Shown: positions 8,449 through 17,626 of the stretch, one piece after another
Numbering within the stretch: the first letter of the stretch is position 1
How the letters are laid out: each line of letters starts with the position of its first letter
Assembly: GCA_963741315.1 (NCBI GenBank)
Contig: CAVUHK010000008.1
Location: 1,054,001 to 1,118,000 of the forward strand
Reading direction: 5' to 3'
Source: PALSA-1003 sp963741315
Lineage (GTDB): Bacteria > Pseudomonadota > Gammaproteobacteria > Burkholderiales > Casimicrobiaceae
DNA: 64,000 bases
Translations under genes and position numbers: made by a program
Notes under the pieces: model-generated
Databases searched by the model: none
What the model was told of the DNA's origin: nothing
Seen by the model: only the letters and a program-made list of their open reading frames with translations

Positions 8449-8477
8449 TTGGGACGGCTTGGGCCCTGCGCTATAAT
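8449..8477 (+). promoter_or_regulatory. sigma-70 promoter of tRNA-Ser
   Basis: A -35 box TTGGGA (8449-8454), a 17-bp spacer and a perfect -10 box TATAAT (8472-8477) end 10 bp before the first base of the tRNA. This is an ideal spacing for a strong stable-RNA promoter. Confidence 0.8.
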
Positions 8478-8487
8478 AATGGGCTGC

Positions 8488-8577
<90 letters not shown>

Positions 8578-8654
8578 GATTTTTTGTCCGACCTTGCCGC
8601 GCTCGTCGGTCACCAAAGGCGCGTTCCACGACATTGCAAGCGACATGAAAGCGT

Positions 8655-9665
8655 CTAGCGTAGCCGCTTTGGCGCACGCGCACGCTTGTCCGAGGCGCGG
8701 CCGCTGAACTGGCGCCGATACCAACGCGAGAAGCCGCTTGGCGCGGAGAAGCCGAGCAGCAGCGCAACCTCCGCGAGCGAACGGTTCTTGTCCTTCAGGT
8801 AGCGTTCGGCAAGTTCTCTCCGAACGGTGTCGACCACGCCCGAAAACGTTTGCTGCTCGCGGGCGAGGCGGCGGTGAATCGTGCGCCGGTCGATGCCCAT
8901 GTGCTGCGCCACGCGTTCGATCGTGCAAAGCCCGGTGCCGAGCAGCATCACCACCAGTTCGCGCACGTCTCTCGACACGTCGTCCGCGGGACCTGCCAGG
9001 CTCGCTTCGAGCAGGTCCCGCGCATACTTCGCCATTGCGGGGTCGGCGCCGGGGTTCGGCAGGTCGAGATCAGCGCGCACGCACACGATGCCGTTGAAAT
9101 CGTGTCCGAATTCCACGCAGTCACCGAAGATGCGCTGGTGGGTGGAACGATTGGCGGGCGCGTCGTGCGCGAAGCAAACGCGCCGTGGCCGCCACTGTGG
9201 ACCGAGCAGTGCGCGCAACATCTGGAAAGCCACGCCGACTGCCAGCTCCGTCGACTGCCGTACCGGGCTTGCGTGGCCGACGATGAGCTCCTCGCGCAGC
9301 ACGACGACATCTCCGGCTTCTTCGATCGTGAACAGCAGTTCCTCGTTGAGGCGCCGCGCGTAACGGGCGAATGCCTCGATCGCGAGCCGCAGCGTCGGCT
9401 GCTCGCGTACCAGCAGACCGAGCGGCCCGAGATTGGAAAGGCGCCGCGCCTCGGCCATGAGCAGGCCAAATGCCTCGACGCCGCTGCGTTCCGCCGACGC
9501 CTCGAGGAGGCGCCGCGCAGACTCGATTCGAATCTTGATTTCCGCGTCGACCAGGCAGCGTTGCGGCAGGCCGAATTCGCGCAGCATGCGGGCCGGATTG
9601 AGGCCGGCGCCGCGCGCGACGTCGGCGTAATGTGTGAGGCTGGCGCTGCGAATCAGGCCGGGCAT
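8655..9665 (-). CDS. AraC-family transcriptional regulator (OruR/ArgR-like, arabinose-binding-type N-terminus)
   Basis: The 336-residue protein has an N-terminal ligand-sensing domain of the Arabinose_bd type (~20-205) and a C-terminal AraC/XylS double helix-turn-helix (~235-330), including IERVAQHMGIDRRTIHRRL and the signature SLAEVALLLGFSAPSGFSRWYRR. It is transcribed divergently from the MFS-led gene run starting at 9805 and separated by 139 bp. It is therefore the obvious candidate activator of that catabolic operon, with the pathway substrate or an intermediate as inducer. The inducer cannot be predicted. Confidence 0.9.
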   Translation of the reverse strand: MPGLIRSASLTHYADVARGAGLNPARMLREFGLPQRCLVDAEIKIRIESARRLLEASAERSGVEAFGLLMAEARRLSNLGPLGLLVREQPTLRLAIEAFARYARRLNEELLFTIEEAGDVVVLREELIVGHASPVRQSTELAVGVAFQMLRALLGPQWRPRRVCFAHDAPANRSTHQRIFGDCVEFGHDFNGIVCVRADLDLPNPGADPAMAKYARDLLEASLAGPADDVSRDVRELVVMLLGTGLCTIERVAQHMGIDRRTIHRRLAREQQTFSGVVDTVRRELAERYLKDKNRSLAEVALLLGFSAPSGFSRWYRRQFSGRASDKRARAPKRLR

Positions 9666-9804
9666 GGGCGACTTTTGCGTCTGTCCCGAAAAGATAAGTC
9701 TATGTCACCGACGATCAATCCGCCAAGCGCTGGATGCAAGACAATCGCCGACTCCTACAAAAGCGCCTAGCCGACTGCAAACCAGCTGCTCGCGAGAGCA
9801 GAAA

Positions 9805-11145
9805 GTGACCGACGTGAGCATCGCGATTCATCATCCTGCCTACGACCCCGCCGACCATCGTCCGGCGCCCCGACGCTATGCCTGGTCGGTTTTCGCGATC
9901 ATTTTCGCGCTGATGGTCATCGACTACATCGACCGCCAGGTCGTCGTGTCGATGTTTCCGCACCTGAAGGCGCAATGGGACCTGTCGGACCGACAGTTGG
10001 GGGGGCTCGTATCGATTGTCTCGATTACCGTCGCGCTGGGGGCGGTGCCGCTGTCGCTGCTCGCGGACCGGTGGAGCCGGGTGAAGAGCATCTTCCTCAT
10101 GGCCCTCGTCTGGAGCCTCGCGACAATCGCGGCCGCTTTCACGGATAGCTACGCGCAATTGATCGGCGCGAGAAGTGTCGTCGGCTTGGGCGAGGCCGCC
10201 TACGGGACCGTCGGTGCAGCGCTTCTGGCAACCCTGTTTCCGCCGCGAATGCGCGGCACGGTGCTCGGCGCCTTCCTCGCTGCTGGAATTTTCGGATCGG
10301 TGCTCGGCGTGATGCTGGGCGGATTCATCGCCGAGCGCTGGGGCTGGCAGACCGCGTTCGGTGTGGTCGGGATTCCCGGCCTTTTCCTAGCGGTGATGTT
10401 CCTGTTGACCGTACGCGACTACAAGACCGTCGCGATGCCCGCCAGCGCCGAGAACGGATCCAAGCCGCGCATGACGGCGCGCGCGGTGATCGGCGAGTTG
10501 CTCCGGCCGCGCACCGCGCTCGTCACGTGCATCGGTGCCGGGCTCAATCTGCTGGTCATTTCCACGATGTACTCCTGGCTGCCGAGCTATTTCAACCGCT
10601 TCTATGGTCTCGCGCCGGACAAGGCGGGCCTCAGGGCGGCGGTGGTGGTCCTCGCCAGCGGCCTCGGCGCTCTGCTCTGGAGCATGGTCGCCGACCGCCT
10701 GAGCGCGCGCTTGCCTCGGGCGAGGTTGATCGTGCCGGCGATCGCCGCGGTCCTGACGACCGCGTTCATGCTGGCAGCGTTCGCGGGTTTTCCGCCGGGG
10801 CCGGTGCAATTCGGATTGATCATCGCCGGTGGCATCGTCATGGCCGGCAGCATCGGCCCGACCGATGCGGTCGTCATCGATGTCATTCACCCGGCGCTCA
10901 GGGCGACGGGTGTCTCGATCCTGTCCGTGAGCCGCAACCTGTTCGGACTCGCCGGCGGACCGCTGCTTGCGGGCGCCCTGTCCGATGCCTATGGGCTGCA
11001 GTTCGCGATGAGCGTAGTGCCGCTGTTCGGCCTTCTGGCCGCCGTGATGTACATGCTCGCCGCACGCACCTACCTCGGCGATCTCAAGCGCGTGGAAGGT
11101 GTCGTGCAAAGCGTCGAACTCGAACTCAAGCCCCAGGTGGCGTGA
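9805..11145 (+). CDS. MFS transporter
   Basis: The 446-residue major facilitator protein has about 12 membrane segments. I chose GTG 9805 (GTG 9814 is also possible); the longer upstream extension lacks membrane or coding character. Near the first helix is VIDYIDRQVVVSMFPHLKAQW, typical of the anion/aromatic-acid type carriers (ACS/AAHS). The loop 2-3 motif SLLADRWSRVKS matches the MFS signature. As first gene of the run behind the AraC regulator it most likely imports the pathway substrate. It ends 3 bp before the next start. Confidence 0.88.
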   Translation: MTDVSIAIHHPAYDPADHRPAPRRYAWSVFAIIFALMVIDYIDRQVVVSMFPHLKAQWDLSDRQLGGLVSIVSITVALGAVPLSLLADRWSRVKSIFLMALVWSLATIAAAFTDSYAQLIGARSVVGLGEAAYGTVGAALLATLFPPRMRGTVLGAFLAAGIFGSVLGVMLGGFIAERWGWQTAFGVVGIPGLFLAVMFLLTVRDYKTVAMPASAENGSKPRMTARAVIGELLRPRTALVTCIGAGLNLLVISTMYSWLPSYFNRFYGLAPDKAGLRAAVVVLASGLGALLWSMVADRLSARLPRARLIVPAIAAVLTTAFMLAAFAGFPPGPVQFGLIIAGGIVMAGSIGPTDAVVIDVIHPALRATGVSILSVSRNLFGLAGGPLLAGALSDAYGLQFAMSVVPLFGLLAAVMYMLAARTYLGDLKRVEGVVQSVELELKPQVA

Positions 11146-11148
11146 CCG

Positions 11149-11609
11149 ATGAACGAAGACAACAACGTGCCGAGCAGCCCCGAGCATTCGCGAGTGCGTC
11201 GGCCGCGCAGCCGCAAGCAGGCGTCCGGCAATTGGAATCCCGATTGGGAGCCGTTCGCCGAACTCGACCCCGTGTGGACCGAGAAGGTGATCGCGATGGC
11301 GATCGCGCCTGCGGTCTCCGGCGCGCTCGATGCCAAGACGATCGAGCTGATCGGCATCGCGCTCGACGTCTCGTGCACGAACATGTACGCGCCCGGTGTC
11401 CGCCGGCACATCCAGCGCGCGCTCCAGATCGGCGCGACGCGCGAAGAGATCATTGCCGTGCTGCAGCTGGCAAGCATGCAAGGTCTGCACAGCATGTGCC
11501 TCGGCGCTCCGATCCTGCTCCAGGAAATGGAAGCCGCGGCCAGCACCAAGGTCGCGATTCGTCCAACCCGACGCCACCCAACTCAAGTCGCCAAAGGAAA
11601 CGCAGATGA
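11149..11609 (+). CDS. carboxymuconolactone decarboxylase-like (CMD/AhpD-fold) protein, own stop codon missing
   Basis: Residues ~35-132 form an AhpD/CMD-like helical domain, with ELIGIALDVSCTNMYAPGVRRH and IQRALQIGATREEIIAVLQLAS. In this frame no stop occurs until 12588, so the literal frame is 479 residues and overlaps ~980 bp of the next gene out of frame. Beyond residue ~140 it becomes an Arg-rich shadow sequence. In the neighbouring frame a TGA at 11607-11609 overlaps the ATG of the next gene as ATGA, the usual coupled arrangement. I therefore end the gene there and infer a one-base shift near 11540-11605. The domain could be a decarboxylase or a peroxidase-like protein. Confidence 0.6.
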
Positions 11610-12667
11610 ACTTTCTCGACGGATCCCTGTTCCCCGAAAACCAGGAAAAGCTCGTCATCACCGTCGCTCCCTACGGGCCCGAGTGGATGCCTTCCGACTT
11701 CCCCGAAGACATAGCGGTGACCATGGACGAGCAGGTGCAGAAGGCGGTCGACTGCTACAACGCCGGCGCGAGCGTGCTGCACGTGCACGTCCGCGAGCTC
11801 GACGGCAAGGGCTCCAAGCGCCTGTCCAAGTTCAACGAGCTGCTCGGGCGTCTTCGCATCGCGGTGCCCGACATGCTGCTGCAGGTGGGCGGCTCGATCT
11901 CCTTCGCGCCGGAAACGGAAGGCGCCGCCGCCAAGTGGCTGTCCGACGACACGCGGCACATGCTCGCCGAACTCGATCCGAAGCCCGATCAGGTGACGGT
12001 GACGGTCAACACCACGCAGATGAACGTCGTCGAGCAGATGTGCGAAGCCGACCTCGCCGGCACGTCGCTCTCCGAGCCGGCCAACTACAACGCGTACCGC
12101 GAAATGACGGTTCCCGGCGGTCCCGGCTGGGCCGAGGAACACGTCAGGCGACTGAGCGCTGCGGGGCTGCAGAGCGCGTTCCAGTTCTACAACATCAACT
12201 CCTTCGAGACCGTCGAGCGCATGATCCGCCGCGGCGTCTACAAGGGACCCCTGGTCATGAACTGGGTGGCCATCGGCGGCGGCATGGACGCGCCCAACAT
12301 CTACAACCTGGCCAACTTCATTCGCGCCACACCCGATGGCGCCATGCTCACGCTCGAGAGCAGCATGCTCAACACGCTGCCGGTCAACATGATGGCCATC
12401 GCCATGGGGCTGCACGTGCGCTGCGGCATCGAGGACAACCTCTGGACGCAGGATCGCAAGGCGAAGATCAGCTCGGTGAAGCAGGTCGAACAGCTCGTGC
12501 GCATCTCGCGCGAGTTCGGTCGCGAGGTGGCGAACGGGAAAGAGGCGCGCCGGATCTGCAAGATCGGCACGTTCTACGAAACCACTGATGAGACGCTGGC
12601 GAAGAACGGCTTCGCGCCGAATCGCAAGTCGCGCCCTGCAGACCTGCCGTTGCGCTCGGTAGCCTGA
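11606..12667 (+). CDS. beta-keto acid cleavage enzyme (BKACE, DUF849 family)
   Basis: The product has 353 residues from ATG 11606 behind AAAGGA. BKACE enzymes are zinc-dependent aldolase-like enzymes that condense a beta-keto acid with acetyl-CoA to give acetoacetate and a new CoA ester. The zinc-site HxH is visible as His59 and His61 in VLHVHVRELDGKG, and the downstream blocks LQVGGSISF and PLVMNWVAIGGGMDAP match the barrel family. The side chain of the keto acid depends on active-site residues I cannot assign. Its place in the run suggests the pathway makes a beta-keto acid intermediate. Confidence 0.88.
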   Translation: MNFLDGSLFPENQEKLVITVAPYGPEWMPSDFPEDIAVTMDEQVQKAVDCYNAGASVLHVHVRELDGKGSKRLSKFNELLGRLRIAVPDMLLQVGGSISFAPETEGAAAKWLSDDTRHMLAELDPKPDQVTVTVNTTQMNVVEQMCEADLAGTSLSEPANYNAYREMTVPGGPGWAEEHVRRLSAAGLQSAFQFYNINSFETVERMIRRGVYKGPLVMNWVAIGGGMDAPNIYNLANFIRATPDGAMLTLESSMLNTLPVNMMAIAMGLHVRCGIEDNLWTQDRKAKISSVKQVEQLVRISREFGREVANGKEARRICKIGTFYETTDETLAKNGFAPNRKSRPADLPLRSVA

Positions 12668-12697
12668 CGGTTGCAATCGACCAAGAGGATGAGAACC

Positions 12698-13678
12698 ATG
12701 GCAACTGCAATTCGAATGCACAAGGCGGGCGGGCCCGAAGTGCTGCAACTGGAGGAAATTTCAGTCGGCGAGCCCGGACCCGGCCAGGCGAGGATTCGCC
12801 ACGCCGCCGTCGGCCTCAATTTCGCCGACACCTATTTTCGTACCGGGCTTTATCCGATCCCGCTGCCGAATGGCATCGGCGTCGAGGCATCCGGCGTGGT
12901 GCAGGCGGTCGGCGAAGGCGTGACGAGCGTTGCGCCGGGAGACCGCGTCACCTACACCGGGTTCGTCAATACGCTGGGCGCCTACAGCACCGAGCGGATC
13001 ATCCCGGTGGCGCCGTTGATCAAGCTGCCGGCGGCGATCTCGTGCGAGACGGCGGCGGCGATGACGATGCGCGGCCTCACCTCGGCGTATCTGATGCGCC
13101 GGGTCTGGCCGCTCCACGCAGGAGACACCATCCTGCTGCATGCCGCCGCAGGCGGCGTCGGACTGATCGTGTCGCAGTGGGCGAAGCTCCTCGGCCTCAC
13201 GGTGATCGGCACGGTGTCGACCGAGGCGAAGGCGGAAGTCGCCCGCGCCCACGGTTGCGATCATGTCATCGACTACCGCCGCGAAGATGTCGCCAAGCGC
13301 GTTCGAGAGTTGACGAACGGCGTTGGTGCGACGGTCGTCTTCGACAGCGTCGGCAAGGACACCTTCGCCGGCTCGCTGGATTCGGTGAAGCGGCGCGGTC
13401 TGCTGGTGTGCGTGGGAACGGCCTCGGGGCCGATCCCGTCGATCGACGCGACCCAGCTGGCGATGAAGGGCTCGCTGTTCGTGACGCGGCCCGCGCTCGC
13501 CGACTACATCGCCGATCCCGCCGAGAAGAGCGAACTCGCCGGCGAGCTGTTCGGGCACGTCGCGGCGGGCAGGATCAGGATCGAGATCAACCAGCGCTAT
13601 CAGCTGCAGGATGCGGCGCAGGCGCACCGCGATCTCGAAGGGCGCAGGACAACCGGGTCGTCGATCTTCGTGGTTTGA
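12698..13678 (+). CDS. zinc-free quinone oxidoreductase (NADPH:quinone reductase-like, MDR superfamily)
   Basis: The product has 326 residues from ATG 12698 (AAGAGGA upstream). It has an N-terminal GroES-like domain and a Rossmann domain with HAAAGGVGLIVSQWAK (~147-162), the nucleotide motif of QOR-type reductases. The catalytic and structural zinc ligands of alcohol dehydrogenases are absent. RRGLLVCVGTASGP is also characteristic of quinone oxidoreductases. The likely role is an NADPH-dependent reduction of an enone or quinone intermediate in the same pathway as its neighbours (30 bp and 36 bp away). Confidence 0.88.
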   Translation: MATAIRMHKAGGPEVLQLEEISVGEPGPGQARIRHAAVGLNFADTYFRTGLYPIPLPNGIGVEASGVVQAVGEGVTSVAPGDRVTYTGFVNTLGAYSTERIIPVAPLIKLPAAISCETAAAMTMRGLTSAYLMRRVWPLHAGDTILLHAAAGGVGLIVSQWAKLLGLTVIGTVSTEAKAEVARAHGCDHVIDYRREDVAKRVRELTNGVGATVVFDSVGKDTFAGSLDSVKRRGLLVCVGTASGPIPSIDATQLAMKGSLFVTRPALADYIADPAEKSELAGELFGHVAAGRIRIEINQRYQLQDAAQAHRDLEGRRTTGSSIFVV

Positions 13679-13714
13679 CCCACGTCGACCGCATTCATCG
13701 AAGGAGCAACTGAC

Positions 13715-14608
13715 ATGGCGACCGAAACTGCCCCCGCGCTCATCACGTCGCGGGGTTCGATCAGAGTCGAACCGCTGACGTGCACGATCGGAGCGGAACT
13801 CGGCAACGTGGACCTGGGTTTTGCGTCGCGCGACATCGAGCTCGCCGCTGAAATCCGCGCGCTTCTGCTCGAGCACAAGGTCTTGTTCTTCCGCGATCAG
13901 GACATCACGCGTGCGGAACACGTCGCGTTCGCGCGGCACTTCGGCGAGCTCGAGGACCATCCGGTCGCCGGCAGCGACCCGGACAACCCAGGCCTCGTAC
14001 GCATCTACAAGACGCCCGACGCGCCCGCGGACCGCTACGAGAACTCATGGCATACCGATGCCACCTGGCGCGAGAAGCCGCCGTTCGGCGCCGTGCTGCG
14101 TTGCGTCGAATGTCCTCCGGTCGGCGGTGACACGACCTGGGCCAACATGGCCGAGGCCTACAAGCGTCTGCCCGAGCAGGTCAAGACGCAGATCGCCGAC
14201 TTGCGCGCGCGGCACAGCATCGAAGCGACCTTCGGGGCGGCGATGCCGAAGGAGAAGCGCCTCGCGCTCAAGGCCCAGTTCCCGGACGCGGAGCACCCGG
14301 TCGTGCGCACGCACCCGGAGACCGCTGCAAAGGTGCTCTTCGTCAACGCGTTCACGACGCATTTCACGAACTACCACACGCCGGCGAATGTTCGCTTCGG
14401 CCAGGATTACAGCCCGGGTGCGTCGCAGCTTCTCAACTACCTGATCAGCCAGGCGTTCGTCCCCGAGTTCCAGGTGCGCTGGCGCTGGACGCCAAACAGC
14501 GTGGCGTTCTGGGACAACCGCTGCACCCAGCACTATGCGGTGATGGACTATCCACCTTGCCACCGCAAGATGGAACGCGCCGGCATCATCGGCGACATGC
14601 CGTTCTGA
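13715..14608 (+). CDS. TauD/TfdA-family Fe(II)/2-oxoglutarate dioxygenase
   Basis: The product has 297 residues. The iron-binding facial triad is readable: His113 and Asp115 in SWHTDATW, and His273 in NRCTQHYA, with the 2-oxoglutarate Arg ~11 residues later (CHRKMERAG). VLFFRDQDIT and HFGELEDHP are typical TauD/TfdA blocks. The family hydroxylates substrates such as taurine, 2,4-D or other acids next to a hetero-atom, causing cleavage. In this operon it could start breakdown of an ether, amine or sulfonate substrate. The substrate is not predictable. Confidence 0.9.
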   Translation: MATETAPALITSRGSIRVEPLTCTIGAELGNVDLGFASRDIELAAEIRALLLEHKVLFFRDQDITRAEHVAFARHFGELEDHPVAGSDPDNPGLVRIYKTPDAPADRYENSWHTDATWREKPPFGAVLRCVECPPVGGDTTWANMAEAYKRLPEQVKTQIADLRARHSIEATFGAAMPKEKRLALKAQFPDAEHPVVRTHPETAAKVLFVNAFTTHFTNYHTPANVRFGQDYSPGASQLLNYLISQAFVPEFQVRWRWTPNSVAFWDNRCTQHYAVMDYPPCHRKMERAGIIGDMPF

Positions 14609-14624
14609 CCACCGGAGAAGTGTG

Positions 14625-15662
14625 ATGTATCGGCATCTTTTGGTTCCGCTCGACGACTCTCAGCTCGCCGTCGAGACCGTCAATCAGGCGGTCAGGCTCG
14701 CCAAGACGCTGGGCGCGAAAGTGACTTTCTTTCACGCGCAGGCGGACTATGGCGCGTCGAGCATCGGCGCGCTCGAGCGCGTGCTGTCGCCGGGCGCGTT
14801 CAACGAGAATCTGGCGGGCGAGGCGCGTTCGATCCTCGCGAAGGCCGAAGTGGTCGCGCGGGTGGCCGGTGTGCCTTACGAATCCACGGTCATGACCAGT
14901 GACCGGCCGCACGAGGCGATTCTGAGCGTCGCCGAGTCGCGCGGTTGCGACCTGATCTTCATCGCCTCACACGGTCGTCGCGGCATCAAGGGGCTGATGC
15001 TCGGCTCGCAGACGCAGAAAGTCCTCCAGCAGACGACGATCCCGGTGCTGGTGTCGGCGATCGAGAGCAACCAGCCCGACGCGCACATGCTCGCGCCGCT
15101 TACGACGATTCGCGACGAGCATCGCTCGCTTGCGGCAGTCATCCACGGCCTCGAGTTCGTCGCCGGGCAAGCGCGCGATCAGAAAGCGGCGCCGTCCTTT
15201 CCTCTGCTTCGGGCCATGCAGCATTACATCGAGGCGTTTCCGGAGAAGCTGCATCATCCGAGGGAAGACGCGTACCTGTTTCGCAAGTTGCGTCTGCGGA
15301 CGCGCGAATTCGATGCCACGCTCGATGAACTGGAACGCCAGCACGTCGAGGGGCGCCACCTTGTCGCTGAACTGGCGCGAAGCATCGACGCCTACGAGGC
15401 GGATCCGCAGGGCGGCCTGGCGGCGTTTGCGGCGGCGGTCGAGCGCTTTTCGGTGTCGCAGGTGCAGCACATGGCGCTCGAAACCAAGGTGATCGTTCCC
15501 GCCGCGCGCACGTACCTGACCGCGGAAGACTGGGCGGAAATCGGCGCCGCGTTCGCCAGCAACGGCGACCCGCGCTTCTCGGTGGACAACGACGAGGAGT
15601 TCCGCCAGCTGTTCGTGCGAATCATCAATCTCGCGCAGGCGCAGCCCACCGCTGCTCCGTAA
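14625..15662 (+). CDS. universal stress protein (UspA) fused to a hemerythrin-like (HHE) domain
   Basis: The product has 345 residues from ATG 14625 behind GGAGAAG. Residues 1-~147 are a UspA domain (YRHLLVPLDDS, SHGRRGIKGLMLGSQTQKVL, ATP-binding G-2x-G-9x-G-type loop). Residues ~155-290 are a hemerythrin-like four-helix domain with candidate iron ligands in RDEHRSL, HYIEAFPEKLHHPRED, ERQHVEGRHL and QVQHMALE. The fusion suggests an O2-, NO- or iron-responsive stress protein. It sits 16 bp after the dioxygenase gene, perhaps related to oxygen-using chemistry there. Confidence 0.88.
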   Translation: MYRHLLVPLDDSQLAVETVNQAVRLAKTLGAKVTFFHAQADYGASSIGALERVLSPGAFNENLAGEARSILAKAEVVARVAGVPYESTVMTSDRPHEAILSVAESRGCDLIFIASHGRRGIKGLMLGSQTQKVLQQTTIPVLVSAIESNQPDAHMLAPLTTIRDEHRSLAAVIHGLEFVAGQARDQKAAPSFPLLRAMQHYIEAFPEKLHHPREDAYLFRKLRLRTREFDATLDELERQHVEGRHLVAELARSIDAYEADPQGGLAAFAAAVERFSVSQVQHMALETKVIVPAARTYLTAEDWAEIGAAFASNGDPRFSVDNDEEFRQLFVRIINLAQAQPTAAP

Positions 15663-15722
15663 CGCGACTGAATCACGATTTTCTCTTTCTTCGTTTCAAC
15701 AATTCATCAGGGAGAAGTAGGC

Positions 15723-17612
15723 ATGCAACATGCATCGAGAGCGGGTTTGCCCGCCGCGGCACTTCGGCGACGGGCGGTAGCGCTCGCGATCGCCTCATTG
15801 TTCACGGCGTCCGGCGCCGTGGACGCGTTCGAAATCGACACCGGCAACCCCGACATCACGATGCGCTGGGACAACACCCTGCGCTACAACCTTGGCGTTC
15901 GGGCGCAATCGCAGAGCAACGCCATTCTCGGCAACCCGAACTTCGACGATGGTGACCGCAATTTCTCCAACGGTTCGATGGTGACGAACCGGTTGGATCT
16001 GTTGTCGGAATTCGATTTCATCTACCAGAGGAAATACGGCTTTCGCGCGAGCTATGCCGCGTGGAGGGACTTCGCCTACAACAGCCTGGACAACACCAAC
16101 ACCGCGACCGCGAACACGCTGGTCGACGGGTTGCCGGTCGCCAGTGCACTGAGCCCGTATACCAAGCGCTATTCCAAGGGAGCGTCGGGCGAATGGCTGG
16201 ATGCCTTCGTGTTCGCGAACTTCGATGCGGGCGATGTTCCGGTCAACGTCAAGGCCGGCCAGCACACGGTATTCTGGGGCGACAGCCTGCTCCTGGGCGG
16301 CGCGGTGCACTCGGTGTCCTATTCGCAGAATCCGCTGGATCTGCAAAAGGGCTTCATGACGCCGGGCTCGGAGGCGAAGGAGCTTTTCCGGCCGCGCGGC
16401 GGGATCACGCTGCAAGCGCAACCAACCTCCGAACTGTCGCTCGCCGGACAATGGTTCTACTCGTGGCAGGCCGCGCGGGTGCCCGAATCCGGAAGCTATC
16501 TGACCATCAACGACGCGCTCAACTACGGCGCCGATTCGCAGATATTCGGTCCCAACCCCTTTGCGACGTCCATCCCGGGCGCTCCCGCCATGACCCGCTT
16601 CTGGCGGGGCCAGGACATCCAGCCATCTTACTGGTCGGGAAGCCTGGGCGACTTCGGTCTCTCGGCGCGCTGGAGCCCGGCGTGGCTCGGAGGCACGCTC
16701 GGCTTGTACGGGCGCAACACGACAGACACGCTGCCGCAGGCGATCGTCACACCGGGGCTGGCCACGACCGTGCCGGCGGCGACCTGTACCGCGATCGGTG
16801 GCATACCGCTGGGCGGAACCAACTGCATCATCAACAAGAACGCGACGTCGGTCGCCGAGCTGCAGAGATTCGGCAAGGTTGGCACCTACAACACCGCCTA
16901 CGGCGACAACATCCACATCTACGGCTTGACGCTGGCCAAGGAGATTGGCGGCGTGAGCTGGGCTGCCGAGTTTTCCTACCGACAGAACATGCCGCTGCTG
17001 AGCCAGGCGGTGCAAGTGCTGCCGCCAGCGCTGGTACCGACCAAGCCGGGTTCGATCGCCACCACGGCGGTGCCGACCAGCGGCACGCCGGGCGCGCTGG
17101 GTGACACGTATCACGGACTCGTCAACGGGTTGAACATTTTCCCCAAGACTGCCCTGTTCGACACGGCAACGCTCGCCGGCGAGCTGACCTGGATGCAGTG
17201 GTCGAAGGTTACCCAGAACAAGGCGGTGTTCAAGGGAGACTCGAGCTACGTCAACCCCGATGGCACGGCTCCGATCGACAAGGTTTCCAGGAACTATTTC
17301 GGCCTGGCGATCAACTTCACGCCGACCTGGTTCCAGGTCCTGCCTGGCGTGGACATCTCGGCGCCGCTGACGTGGAGCCAGGGTATCTCCGGCAATGCCG
17401 CCGTACTGCTGGGCGGCAACGTGAATGCCGGAAACTGGAGCGCCGGCGTGGCCGCCGACATCTACCAGAAGTACAAAGTACAGCTCAGCTACAACGGCTA
17501 TTTTGGCAACTACTCGTCGACCGCGACCGGTGCGATGAATCTGCCTAACGGCGTGTTTGCAGCGCTCTCCGATCGCGGCTGGGTCTCGCTCACAATGAAG
17601 ACCACCTTCTAA
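15723..17612 (+). CDS. DUF1302 family outer-membrane protein
   Basis: The product has 629 residues, a usual length for DUF1302. It has an N-terminal signal region (Arg-rich n-region, hydrophobic ~20-32, cleavage near VDAFE). WDNTLRYNLGVR, near the mature N-terminus, is characteristic. The remainder is a beta-strand-rich chain ending in VSLTMKTTF, with terminal Phe as in outer-membrane barrels. DUF1302 is usually paired with DUF1329, as here (14 bp gap). Inference from context: a barrel for uptake or export of a hydrophobic compound, working with the DUF1329, YCF48 and RND neighbours. Confidence 0.9.
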   Translation: MQHASRAGLPAAALRRRAVALAIASLFTASGAVDAFEIDTGNPDITMRWDNTLRYNLGVRAQSQSNAILGNPNFDDGDRNFSNGSMVTNRLDLLSEFDFIYQRKYGFRASYAAWRDFAYNSLDNTNTATANTLVDGLPVASALSPYTKRYSKGASGEWLDAFVFANFDAGDVPVNVKAGQHTVFWGDSLLLGGAVHSVSYSQNPLDLQKGFMTPGSEAKELFRPRGGITLQAQPTSELSLAGQWFYSWQAARVPESGSYLTINDALNYGADSQIFGPNPFATSIPGAPAMTRFWRGQDIQPSYWSGSLGDFGLSARWSPAWLGGTLGLYGRNTTDTLPQAIVTPGLATTVPAATCTAIGGIPLGGTNCIINKNATSVAELQRFGKVGTYNTAYGDNIHIYGLTLAKEIGGVSWAAEFSYRQNMPLLSQAVQVLPPALVPTKPGSIATTAVPTSGTPGALGDTYHGLVNGLNIFPKTALFDTATLAGELTWMQWSKVTQNKAVFKGDSSYVNPDGTAPIDKVSRNYFGLAINFTPTWFQVLPGVDISAPLTWSQGISGNAAVLLGGNVNAGNWSAGVAADIYQKYKVQLSYNGYFGNYSSTATGAMNLPNGVFAALSDRGWVSLTMKTTF

Positions 17613-17626
17613 AGAGGATTCGAATC

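Noticed and set aside
11149..12588. A genuine 479-residue CMD fusion protein
   Set aside because: Everything after residue ~145 is an out-of-frame shadow of the BKACE gene; no second domain is visible.
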